From positions 1 to 33,040 of the forward strand of contig NZ_JASBRI010000019.1 of assembly GCF_030149515.1 (NCBI RefSeq): a stretch of DNA of 33,040 nucleotides, written 5' to 3'. Below are positions 8,703-16,752 of this stretch, in pieces. The notes beneath the pieces are model-generated. The model made no database searches. It was not told the DNA's origin and saw nothing but the letters and a program-made list of their open reading frames with translations. This DNA comes from Maricaulis sp. GTDB lineage: Bacteria; Pseudomonadota; Alphaproteobacteria; Caulobacterales; Maricaulaceae. Position numbers and translations under genes: made by a program. The first letter of the stretch is position 1. Every line of letters begins with the position of its first letter.

Positions 8703-9578
8703 ATGACCTCAATTGCCGCCCCGACCGAGTTTTTCTGGAAGTCCGCGGACGGGCTAGACCTCTTTGCTCGCGACTACGGTCCCGCAGATGCGGGCCGTGT
8801 ACCGGTGATCTGCATCCCCGGCCTCACCCGCAACAGCCTGGACTACGAAGATGTGGCGCCCTGGCTGGCCGGGCTGGACCGGCGCACGATCGCCGTCGAT
8901 CTGCGCGGGCGCGGACGTTCGCAGACCGCCGACCCCGCCAGCTACCACCTGTCCGTCTACGTGCAGGACATCCTCGCCCTCTTGGACGTGATGGGTCTGG
9001 AAAAGGCCCATATCCTCGGCACTTCGCTGGGAGGGATGGTCGCCATGCAGATGGCCCGTTCTCACCTGAGACGGCTGGCAGGTGCGGTACTCAACGATAT
9101 CGGGCCGACAATCGAGCGGGCCGGGATCGAGCGGATTTCCGGCTATGCGTCCAGCGCGCCGCCGGTCGAGAACTGGACCGATGCCGTCGCCCATGCCCGC
9201 CATATCGCGGGCACGGTTTTCCCGCACTACAGCGAGCGGGACTGGCAGCGCTTTGCGGCGCGCATGTATGTCGAAACGCCGGAAGGCGGGCTGCAGCCGG
9301 CCTACGATCCCGCTGTGGCCCGGCAGGCCCCGTCCTGGCTCATGCCGCTGGCGCGTTTCGTCATGTGGCGCAATTTCCGCCGCCTTGCCCGGCATCGCCC
9401 TGCACTGGTGTTGCGCGGGCAGGACTCGGACATTCTCTCCGCTGACACGGTCGCGCGGATGCGCCGTCAGGCGCCGGGCCTTCAAAGCCGGGAAATCCCC
9501 GGCGCCGCTCACACGCCCGATCTCAACGAACCGGCCTCTCGCGAGGCACTGCACGACTTCTTTGCGTCTGCGGCCTGA
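8703..9578 (+). CDS. Alpha/beta hydrolase
   Basis: This is a serine hydrolase of the alpha/beta fold, 291 residues, with no signal peptide, so probably cytoplasmic. The nucleophile elbow is GTSLG with Ser108. Asp241 (in GQDSD; Asp243 is an alternative) and His270 (in GAAHTPD) complete the probable triad. The oxyanion-hole region is IPGLTRNS near residue 38–45, and the family's DLRGRGRS stretch is at 66–73. Proteins of this shape hydrolyse esters, lactones or C–C bonds such as enol-lactones and ring-cleavage products. It follows the TonB receptor by 63 bp and is followed by a terminator-like hairpin, so the two form a probable operon under the divergent TetR. Substrate specificity cannot be read from sequence alone. 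Confidence 0.9.
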   Translation: MTSIAAPTEFFWKSADGLDLFARDYGPADAGRVPVICIPGLTRNSLDYEDVAPWLAGLDRRTIAVDLRGRGRSQTADPASYHLSVYVQDILALLDVMGLEKAHILGTSLGGMVAMQMARSHLRRLAGAVLNDIGPTIERAGIERISGYASSAPPVENWTDAVAHARHIAGTVFPHYSERDWQRFAARMYVETPEGGLQPAYDPAVARQAPSWLMPLARFVMWRNFRRLARHRPALVLRGQDSDILSADTVARMRRQAPGLQSREIPGAAHTPDLNEPASREALHDFFASAA

Positions 9579-9603
9579 CGGTTCTGAGCTGGCGGGCCTG
9601 TTC

Positions 9604-9624
9604 CCGGCGCCATGTGCCGGTTTT
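9604..9624 (+). terminator. Rho-independent terminator after the hydrolase gene
   Basis: CCGGCGC and GTGCCGG (9604–9610 and 9614–9620) form a 7-bp stem with one G·U pair and a 3-nt loop, followed by TTTT. It lies 26 bp after the hydrolase stop codon and would close the TonB receptor–hydrolase transcript. Confidence 0.6.
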
Positions 9625-9685
9625 CACAAGCTTGCCGGGCGTGATGTCCCTGTGGTGACGCCTGCGGCACTGACGATCCGGGCCG

Positions 9686-9946
9686 CTAGAGCGAGCGGCC
9701 GAAATCGGCGCTCATCAGCATGATCGTCACCAGGATGGCCGGTGCCATGGCCAGGGCGGCGGCCATGATCACTACGGCGCCGAATATCCAGGTGAGCAAG
9801 GCCAGGACGAGCGCGATATTGCCGAGAAAGGGCAGCAAGGCGCGCCCGGGATCTCGCGCGAGTTCACGCAGCATCCAGCCGAGGACGGGAATGGCGAAGA
9901 CGAAGCGGGCCAGGCCCTGCGGCCGGGCCGCGGGAGACGTGTGCAT
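9686..9946 (-). CDS. Small inner-membrane protein of unknown function
   Basis: This 86-residue protein starts with a short polar N-terminus and has hydrophobic stretches at roughly residues 14–25, 40–58 and 59–78 (for example ALVLALLTWIFGAVVIMAA). It should be embedded in the inner membrane with at least two spans. No motif is recognised. Its composition supports a real gene: the hydrophobic pattern is continuous and the opposite-strand reading frames are not convincing. It may be transcribed after the PepSY membrane gene, which lies 86 bp upstream on the same strand. Confidence 0.65.
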   Translation of the reverse strand: MHTSPAARPQGLARFVFAIPVLGWMLRELARDPGRALLPFLGNIALVLALLTWIFGAVVIMAAALAMAPAILVTIMLMSADFGRSL

Positions 9947-10032
9947 GCAGGCAAACTCCGGATCTGCAGAATGGCGTGCCGGTTAGCACGGGCGGGTATG
10001 GGCCGGCGATGCGGCAAACCGTCTCCCGCCGG

Positions 10033-10734
10033 TCAGCGGCGCCGTCGGATCATGGTCCGGAGCCGCAGGACGGTCAGTATCACGCCGGCCAGGCCGAACA
10101 GGATGGCGATCAGGGAGGTGACCTTGATCCACCAGGAATTGAAGTTTTCCCGCGTCGACCAGTCCATGATGTGGACGCCCCAGAACCAGTCATAGACCCG
10201 CCACAGCGTGGTGCGCACGGCGCGCAGCTCGCCGGTCTGGCTATTGATGTAGAGCGTGGCGGGGTCGGCCGGCCCGAATTCGAAACGCCAGGCCGGCACG
10301 GTCAGGCCGGCCTCGCGCGGCGGCGTTTCGACCAGGGTCTGGTCCTGCAGCTCTCCGGTTCCGGTATAGCGCGTCAAGGCGATGCGGCGGGCGAGGACCT
10401 CGTCAACGGGTGTCAGATCCGCGCCGGTCCGGGCATCGATCATCTGCGGGCCGTCTCCGGTTTCCAGGCGCCAGACCGGATCGCCTGCAAGCCAGCCCGT
10501 GCGAACCGACACCACATCGCTGTCCTGTGCGGCCAGGATATCGGCCAGCGGCAGGGCGTCTTCGGCCCAGTCAATCGCGCGCTCTTCGGCCGGTGTGCGC
10601 AGATGTTCGCCCCGCACGATCTCGATTGGCCAGAGCACCATCGCCAGGCCCGAGATCAGCCACAGCATCACCTGGATGCCGACGGCAACGCCCAGCCAGA
10701 GATGGACCTGGCTCATCAGCCGGAAAAACCGCAT
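10033..10734 (-). CDS. PepSY-domain inner-membrane protein
   Basis: This 233-residue protein has an N-terminal membrane span (about residues 10–35, HLWLGVAVGIQVMLWLISGL) and a C-terminal span (about 202–223, SLIAILFGLAGVILTVLRL), with a periplasmic section between. The middle holds PepSY-like strands, such as VWRLETGDGPQMIDARTGADL and TLYINSQTGELRAV. The motif VYDWFWGVHIMDW before the second span is typical of the PepSY-associated membrane-helix family, which includes proteins near iron-uptake and flavin or heme reductase genes. The precise role is unknown. The ATG at 10734 follows about 95 bp of spacer shared with the divergent glycosylase gene. Confidence 0.85.
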   Translation of the reverse strand: MRFFRLMSQVHLWLGVAVGIQVMLWLISGLAMVLWPIEIVRGEHLRTPAEERAIDWAEDALPLADILAAQDSDVVSVRTGWLAGDPVWRLETGDGPQMIDARTGADLTPVDEVLARRIALTRYTGTGELQDQTLVETPPREAGLTVPAWRFEFGPADPATLYINSQTGELRAVRTTLWRVYDWFWGVHIMDWSTRENFNSWWIKVTSLIAILFGLAGVILTVLRLRTMIRRRR

Positions 10735-10830
10735 GCGGACCCCCTCGCGTTTGCGGTGAGAGCATTACCGCCGTGGACAAGCTCGGCAAGCCGCCTTCCG
10801 CACGTTGCAGGTGTGCGCTAGCGTATCCGC

Positions 10831-11454
10831 ATGCCGCATCGGGACGTTCACAACCATCTCCTGACTGTCGCGGAGCCGTTGTTCCCGTCGCTCCACCAGG
10901 CCATCGCCAGATTGGGCCCGCTGGAATTTCCGTGCCGGGATACGGTGCCCTTTCCGCACTATCTCTGCCGCGCCATTGCCGGACAGCAGATATCGGTCCG
11001 GGCGGCGCAGAGCATCTGGGCCCGGGTTGAGGGCAGCGCCGGGGACACGCCGTTGCTGGATCACTTCACCGAGGCCAACATCGGCGTGCTGCGCGCCTGC
11101 GGCCTGTCCGGCGCCAAGACGAAAACCATTATCGCCATCGCCGATACGCATCGCGAGACCGGTCTGGATGCCGGCGCCTTACGTGCACTCAGCGTGGCCG
11201 AACGCACGGCGCGGCTCACATCGATGTGGGGTGTGGGGCAATGGACGGCCGACATGATGAACATGTTCTATTTCGGCGAGACCGATATCTGGCCGGACGG
11301 CGATGTCGCAGCGCGGAAGACGCTGGAACGCCTCACCTCCAGGCGCCGCAAGACAGTGCGCACGGCCGCGCGCTTCAAGCCCTACCGGTCCTGGCTGGCG
11401 CTCTACATGTGGGCGCATGCGGATGCGCCGCCGGACGGGGAGCCGGCGGGGTAG
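10831..11454 (+). CDS. AlkA-like DNA-3-methyladenine glycosylase (HhH-GPD family)
   Basis: This base-excision repair enzyme of 207 residues removes alkylated bases. The helix-hairpin-helix is visible as LTSMWGVGQWTADMMNMF (about residues 130–147). The GPD part is DIWPDGDVAARK, with Asp158 as the probable catalytic residue, aligning with Asp238 of E. coli AlkA. The early helix FPHYLCRAIAGQQISVRAAQ is also characteristic of the family. It lacks the N-terminal domain of E. coli AlkA, which is common for shorter bacterial homologues. It stands divergent from the PepSY membrane gene. No strong ribosome-binding site is visible before the ATG, so the start is less sure than the family. Confidence 0.9.
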   Translation: MPHRDVHNHLLTVAEPLFPSLHQAIARLGPLEFPCRDTVPFPHYLCRAIAGQQISVRAAQSIWARVEGSAGDTPLLDHFTEANIGVLRACGLSGAKTKTIIAIADTHRETGLDAGALRALSVAERTARLTSMWGVGQWTADMMNMFYFGETDIWPDGDVAARKTLERLTSRRRKTVRTAARFKPYRSWLALYMWAHADAPPDGEPAG

Positions 11455-11545
11455 GGGCGGAACCGGCGACCAACTTCTGCCTTGCCTGGCGGCGACGCGC
11501 ATCTTAAACTTGTGTTTCGTTGCGAGCTTCGTCTCCGGGGGGACC

Positions 11546-12145
11546 ATGCGATTTATCCTGGTCGTAATGACGGCACTGGCCGTGACCGCCTGCGGAACCC
11601 CGCAGGCGGTCCGGGACCTGTCGACGGCCCAGATCGAGGCCATCGACGTGGCGATCGCGAATGCGGCCCGTCAGCGCGAAGACCTCGTCGGGTTGGCCAA
11701 TGCACGCTGTGCGGCGCACCAGGCGGAACAGCGCGCGCTCTACGCAGCGGAGCGCGAACGCCAGCTGGGCTTTCTGGCACAGACCGAAGACCGGGCTGAC
11801 CGGCTTGAGATCCTCGGAAATCTCGAATCCTCGCGGGATCTGAGCGAAGCGAGGATCGCGTCCAAGAACAGGCAGTGTGCAGAACTGGCCATCGCGCTGG
11901 AAAGCCAGGTCGAACATCTGCGTGCCATTCGCGACGCGCAGGCGACCATAGATCAGGCCGTGGCAAGGGACGATCCCCTGTCCCGGCTGGGCCGGCGGCT
12001 GGTCGGGGAGGAGGCCTACAACACGGTGGAGAGCCGCCTCGACCTGTTGCAGACGCTCTACCGCGACAATCAGGACGACATCGAAACCCTGACCTCAGGC
12101 ATTTTCGGCTCCGGCTCCGATGCCGACTCCGGAGACGGCAATTGA
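11546..12145 (+). CDS. Predicted lipoprotein with coiled-coil character
   Basis: This protein of 199 residues begins MRFILVVMTALAVTACGT, a short lipoprotein signal with lipobox VTAC and lipidated Cys16. The frame is open further upstream, but this ATG gives the signal peptide and has GGGGGGA just before it. The body is largely helical and charged (repeated Ala, Glu, Arg, Gln), with three further Cys residues at most and no known catalytic motif. The C-terminus is GFGSGSDADSGDGN-like, acidic and flexible. It probably sits on the periplasmic face of a membrane. It is followed 25 bp later by a small helical protein on the same strand, likely in one operon. Function unknown. Confidence 0.75.
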   Translation: MRFILVVMTALAVTACGTPQAVRDLSTAQIEAIDVAIANAARQREDLVGLANARCAAHQAEQRALYAAERERQLGFLAQTEDRADRLEILGNLESSRDLSEARIASKNRQCAELAIALESQVEHLRAIRDAQATIDQAVARDDPLSRLGRRLVGEEAYNTVESRLDLLQTLYRDNQDDIETLTSGIFGSGSDADSGDGN

Positions 12146-12170
12146 CCCCTCGGCCCCAAAGGACTGGACC

Positions 12171-12458
12171 ATGCCCGACACAACCGGAATGAGCCGCGAG
12201 GATATCAGGGCGCTGATCGCCGAGCTCGAGACGGCTGCCGAAGGTGTGCCCGGCCTGGCCGGGTCCGAACTCGCGACGCGGCTTTTCGATCTGAAAAGCC
12301 GGCTGATCGCCATGGATTACGAAATACCGGCGATCAAGCCGACGGATTCCAGCGAGCTGCGGCGCCTGATCGAAGAGGCCAGACAGGCCGAGGCCAATGC
12401 CGGCGAGCGGGCCGGATTGCTCAACCAGCTGCTCGATCTCCTGGTGGCGCGGATCTGA
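12171..12458 (+). CDS. Small helical protein of unknown function
   Basis: This 95-residue, Ala/Glu/Leu-rich protein is predicted to be helical throughout (for example REDIRALIAELETAAE and LRRLIEEARQAEANAGER). I choose the ATG at 12171 because AAAGGA (12158–12163) sits 7 nt before it. An in-frame ATG at 12120 would overlap the lipoprotein gene and add 17 Pro-rich residues. It has no signal peptide or membrane span. The close spacing suggests co-transcription with the lipoprotein gene. No family is recognised. Confidence 0.6.
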   Translation: MPDTTGMSREDIRALIAELETAAEGVPGLAGSELATRLFDLKSRLIAMDYEIPAIKPTDSSELRRLIEEARQAEANAGERAGLLNQLLDLLVARI

Positions 12459-12599
12459 ACGGCGCAGCGCTGCGCATACGCTTCACCGCCCGCTCGACAT
12501 CCCATACCCGTCCCTCTAACGTCCCCCTGAACGCTGTTCACGCGCATAGCGCCACAAGAAGCGCAGGCGCGGCTGGTCGTTGAAACAAGGGGACACTCC

Positions 12600-13571
12600 A
12601 TGGCCGAACCGGATATCCTGAAGGGAAAGCTGCGCCTGCCCGTGATCGGCGCGCCGCTGTTCATCATCTCCAATCCCGATCTCGTCCTGGCCCAGTGCAA
12701 GGCCGGTATTGTCGGCGCCTTCCCGGCGCTCAATGCCCGCCCGGTCAGTCAGCTGGACGAATGGCTGGACCGCATCACCTCGGAACTGGAGAGCTATAAT
12801 CGCGCCCATCCCGACGCGCCCGCCGCGCCCTTCGCGGTGAACCAGATCGTGCACCGCTCCAATGCGCGGCTCGAAGAGGACATGGCGCTGTGCGAAAAAT
12901 ACAAGGTGCCGGTCGTCATCACGTCTCTGGGCGCGCGCGAGGATGTGAACCAGGCGGTCCAGTCCTGGGGCGGGATCACCCTGCACGACGTGATCAACCA
13001 GCGCTTTGCCCACAAGGCGATCGAAAAGGGTGCGACAGGCCTGATCTGCGTTTCGGCCGGGGCCGGCGGCCATGCCGGCGCCCTTTCGCCCTTCGGCTTC
13101 ATCGCCGAGACGCGCGAATGGTTCGACGGGCCGATCCTGTGCTCCGGCGCCATCTCGACCGGCGGCGGGGTGCTGGCCGCCCAGGCCATGGGCGCCGACT
13201 ATGCCTATGTCGGCTCGGCTTTCATCGCCACCGAAGAGGCCCGCGCCGACGCCGCCTACAAGCAGGGAATCGTCGAGGGCACGGCGGAGGACATCGTCTA
13301 CACCAATCTCTTTACCGGCGTGCACGGCAATTATCTCAAGAGCTCGATCCTGGCGGCGGGACTCGATCCGAACGATCTGCCCGAAAGCGATCCCTCGGCG
13401 ATGAATTTCGGCTCCGGCGGCGGCTCCAAGGCCAAGGCGTGGAAGGATATCTGGGGGTCCGGACAGGGGATCGGTTCGGTGAAGGCCGTACGCCCGGCGG
13501 CCGACTTCATCGCCCGGCTGGCCGCGGAGTATGACGCGGCGAAGGCGCGCGTTTGCGGCCGGGACGCCTGA
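12600..13571 (+). CDS. Nitronate monooxygenase (2-nitropropane dioxygenase family)
   Basis: This is an FMN-dependent TIM-barrel enzyme of 323 residues that oxidises alkyl nitronates such as propionate 3-nitronate to aldehydes or keto acids and nitrite. The N-terminus LPVIGAPLFIISNPDLVLA is the family's phosphate-side start. The key motif is SAGAGGHAG with His158, the residue known as catalytic in class I enzymes. FMN-binding strands follow at PILCSGAISTGGGVLAAQAMGADYAYVG. AAGGGGA lies 8–14 nt before the ATG. The gene ends one base before the stop of the convergent HAD gene, with no terminator between. Some members of this family are reductases or enoyl reductases, so the exact substrate is uncertain. 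Confidence 0.9.
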   Translation: MAEPDILKGKLRLPVIGAPLFIISNPDLVLAQCKAGIVGAFPALNARPVSQLDEWLDRITSELESYNRAHPDAPAAPFAVNQIVHRSNARLEEDMALCEKYKVPVVITSLGAREDVNQAVQSWGGITLHDVINQRFAHKAIEKGATGLICVSAGAGGHAGALSPFGFIAETREWFDGPILCSGAISTGGGVLAAQAMGADYAYVGSAFIATEEARADAAYKQGIVEGTAEDIVYTNLFTGVHGNYLKSSILAAGLDPNDLPESDPSAMNFGSGGGSKAKAWKDIWGSGQGIGSVKAVRPAADFIARLAAEYDAAKARVCGRDA

Positions 13572-13572
13572 C

Positions 13573-14229
13573 TCAGGCCTGGCGCACGCGGGGCTGGGCG
13601 CTGAGCACGCAATCCGCGATCTCGCCGGGGGCCCGGAACATCGCGTCCGGTGCCTGTTCGGCGAGGATTGCCTCGGTGGCGAAGCCCCAGCTCACTGCCC
13701 CGGCGGCACAGCCCGCCTCGCGCGCTGCGTCGATGTCGCGGACTTCGTCACCCACGCTCAGGGTTCGTGCCGGGGTGATGCCGGTCTTTCGGATCGTCCT
13801 GCGGAATACCGAGGCCTTGCCGAACAGAGCGGCGCCGCAGGCGAAGATCTCGATATGCCGGCACAGCGCATCGCCCAGCACGGCGCGCACGGCCGTTTCG
13901 CCGTTGGAGCTGACGATGGCGAGTTTGACGCCGCCGGCGGCCAGCATCTCGATCATGCTGCAAATCCCGTCGAAGAGATGGATCTGATCGACATTCTCGG
14001 CGGCCCGGGCGCGCACATCGGCGGCGAGAAAGGGGATTTTCCAGGCCGGAATGTCCAGCTCGTCCATGATCGCCCTGGGCGGCAGGCCGCGCAGCCTTTC
14101 GGCCTTCTCGTCGTCGACCGGTGGCAGGCCGTGTTTGTCGACGACATCGCCCAGCACCGAGCGGAACCAGGTCAGGCTGTCGGCCAGCGTGCCGTCGAAA
14201 TCGAATATGACCAGGTCGTAGCGCGCCAA
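13573..14229 (-). CDS. HAD-superfamily phosphatase (phosphoglycolate phosphatase-like)
   Basis: This phosphohydrolase of 218 residues has all HAD motifs. Motif I is FDFDGTLADS with nucleophile Asp10 and acid/base Asp12. Motif II is LAIVSSNG. The motif III region has KASVFRR, and motif IV is SVGDEVRDID. The helical cap between motifs I and II has the size expected of the Gph-like group. The start codon is TTG at 14229, with CAGGG shortly before; no ATG or GTG would keep the intact FDFDGT motif. The gene is convergent with the nitronate monooxygenase and ends one base away from it. Substrate could be phosphoglycolate or another small phosphate ester. Confidence 0.87.
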   Translation of the reverse strand: MARYDLVIFDFDGTLADSLTWFRSVLGDVVDKHGLPPVDDEKAERLRGLPPRAIMDELDIPAWKIPFLAADVRARAAENVDQIHLFDGICSMIEMLAAGGVKLAIVSSNGETAVRAVLGDALCRHIEIFACGAALFGKASVFRRTIRKTGITPARTLSVGDEVRDIDAAREAGCAAGAVSWGFATEAILAEQAPDAMFRAPGEIADCVLSAQPRVRQA

Positions 14230-14340
14230 TGTACCCTGTCCCGCATCCGGCGTTTTCCAGCGCCGCGAAGCGGCCTCCCCATCCGGCCAGGCTGGCCGAT
14301 TCCTGCAACAGCTATATGTCGTAACCCGGTTTGTCCCATA

Positions 14341-14375
14341 CGAAAACGGGCGGAGGCCGTCCGGCGCTCCGCCCG
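14341..14375 (-). terminator. Rho-independent terminator of the alanine dehydrogenase gene
   Basis: Perfect 9-bp arms (CGGGCGGAG at 14347–14355 and CTCCGCCCG at 14367–14375) with an 11-nt loop lie 25 bp past the ald stop. Read on the minus strand the stem is followed by TTTTCG. This separates ald from the HAD gene downstream. Confidence 0.78.
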
Positions 14376-14400
14376 CTGATTGCGATCGCGCGTCCGGCCG

Positions 14401-15519
<1,119 letters not shown>

Positions 15520-15595
15520 GATTGTTTCCCGTTTGCTGGATCGCGCGGCGGGCGATGACGGATTCTTCGATCTGCAGCCCTTCGCGCGAATGAAA

Positions 15596-15648
15596 TTGAC
15601 ATTCGCCATCGCCCGGTGTGAATTATCGTGCACCAAACGATACTGGTG
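15596..15648. promoter_or_regulatory. Promoter and operator elements in the ald–lrp gap
   Basis: On the plus strand TTGACA (15596–15601) is a perfect -35 for the regulator, with TGAATT at 15619–15624 as an imperfect -10 at 17-bp spacing. On the minus strand GATAAT (15622–15627) is a strong -10 for ald, but its -35 position is poor, as expected for an activated promoter. The symmetric CACCA-N8-TGGTG (15631–15648) covers that weak -35, a good place for an Lrp-type activator. The base patterns are seen; regulator binding is inferred. Confidence 0.5.
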
Positions 15649-15666
15649 GCGATGTATATACTGGCA

Positions 15667-15698
15667 TTCGCCGCAAATCCAGAATGATCTGCGGCGAA
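15667..15698. promoter_or_regulatory. 32-bp near-perfect inverted repeat in the leader of the lrp-type gene
   Basis: Arms TTCGCCGCAAATC (15667–15679) and GATCTGCGGCGAA (15686–15698) pair at 12 of 13 positions around a 6-nt centre. The outer 9 bp are perfect. It ends 12 bp before the GGGGAG ribosome-binding site of the regulator. It could be a site for autoregulation by the Lrp-like protein or an mRNA hairpin. There is no T-tract after it, so a terminator is less likely. Confidence 0.55.
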
Positions 15699-15724
15699 AC
15701 GTTATAACTCGGGGAGAGTGTTCC

Positions 15725-16213
15725 GTGCGGCTTGATAGTGTTGATGTCTCCATCCTGACCGAACTCCAGGACCATGGCCGCCTGACCAATGCGGAACTGG
15801 CCGAACGGGTCGGCCTTTCGGCCTCGGCCTGCCACCGCCGCGTGAAGGCCCTGGAGCAGGCCGGCGTCATCGATCGCTATGTCGCCATTCTGTCGGAAAA
15901 GGCGCTGGGCCGCGGCATCACGGTCTATGTCCAGGTCACGTTGGACAACCAGAAGCGCGAGACGCTGGTCGCCTTCGAGGAGGCGGTCGAAACGGTCCCG
16001 GAAGTGATGGAATGCTATCTGATGAGCGGCGATGCGGACTATCTGATCCGTGTCCTGGTGCGCGACGCCAATGATTACGAGCGTGTGCACCGGGAAGTCC
16101 TGTCCGGCCTGCCCGGCGTTGCCCGCCTGGTGTCTTCCTTCACCATCCGCCGCGTGTTCTCGCGCACGGCCATGGCCGTGCCCGAGGAGGCCGTGGTGCG
16201 CCAGGGCGGGTGA
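15725..16213 (+). CDS. Lrp/AsnC-family regulator, probable activator of ald
   Basis: This 162-residue regulator binds DNA through an N-terminal helix-turn-helix and senses an amino acid through a C-terminal RAM (ACT-like) domain. The start is GTG at 15725, with GGGGAG 8 nt before it, giving the family's standard N-terminus MRLDSVDVSILTELQDHGR. The helix-turn-helix is NAELAERVGLSASACHRRVK (about residues 22–41). The RAM domain covers roughly 65–140 and includes VMECYLMSGDADYLIRV. Divergent placement beside ald matches AldR/AlaR-type systems in which L-alanine is the effector. The effector is inferred from context. Confidence 0.92.
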   Translation: MRLDSVDVSILTELQDHGRLTNAELAERVGLSASACHRRVKALEQAGVIDRYVAILSEKALGRGITVYVQVTLDNQKRETLVAFEEAVETVPEVMECYLMSGDADYLIRVLVRDANDYERVHREVLSGLPGVARLVSSFTIRRVFSRTAMAVPEEAVVRQGG

Positions 16214-16251
16214 CGCTTGCCAGCGCGCGCACTTGCGACTAACTCCGCGCC

Positions 16252-16713
16252 ATGACCGATCAACGCTATGAAACCCTGGGCCAGCTCGGCGAGAAGACGC
16301 CGTTGCCGGCCCATCCCGGCGAGGCCGTCCTCGAACGCGTCGCCAATCCCTGCGACGCGCCCTACATGACGCGGTTCGTCTGTCCCGAATTCACCTCGCT
16401 CTGCCCGGTCACCGGTGCACCGGACTTTGCCCATCTGGTGATCGACTATGTGCCGCGCGACTGGATCGTGGAATCCAAGTCCCTGAAACTCTATCTGGGC
16501 AGTTTCCGCAATCACGGCGCCTTTCACGAAGCCTGCACCACAGGTATCGGCCAGCGCCTGGTGAAAGAGCTGGAGCCGGTCTGGCTGCGCATCGGCGGCT
16601 ACTGGTATCCGCGTGGCGGCATACCGATCGACGTTTTCTTCTCAACCGGCGACCCGCCCAGGGGTGTGTGGATTCCCGACCAGGACGTGCCCGGCTATCG
16701 CGGGCGGGGCTAG
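16252..16713 (+). CDS. queF: NADPH-dependent 7-cyano-7-deazaguanine reductase QueF
   Basis: This enzyme reduces preQ0 to preQ1 in queuosine tRNA modification. It is the short, unimodular form (153 residues) as in Bacillus. The nucleophile Cys51 is in FTSLCPVTG and the general acid Asp58 in APDF. The NADPH motif ESKSLKLY is at residues 74–81, followed by His92-Glu93, which bind substrate. Other queuosine genes are not nearby. It lies 38 bp after the lrp-type gene on the same strand and may share its transcript. A strong palindrome follows the stop. Confidence 0.96.
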   Translation: MTDQRYETLGQLGEKTPLPAHPGEAVLERVANPCDAPYMTRFVCPEFTSLCPVTGAPDFAHLVIDYVPRDWIVESKSLKLYLGSFRNHGAFHEACTTGIGQRLVKELEPVWLRIGGYWYPRGGIPIDVFFSTGDPPRGVWIPDQDVPGYRGRG

Positions 16714-16717
16714 TGGC

Positions 16718-16745
16718 GGTTCGCGGGCCGGCCGGCCCGCGAACC
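16718..16745. terminator. Palindromic hairpin between convergent queF and porin genes
   Basis: A perfect 28-bp palindrome with half-site GGTTCGCGGGCCGG lies 4 bp after the queF stop and 7 bp before the porin stop on the other strand. Its position suggests bidirectional termination. No T-run follows on either side, so it may work with Rho or mainly protect 3' ends. Confidence 0.55.
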
Positions 16746-16752
16746 CTGCGGC

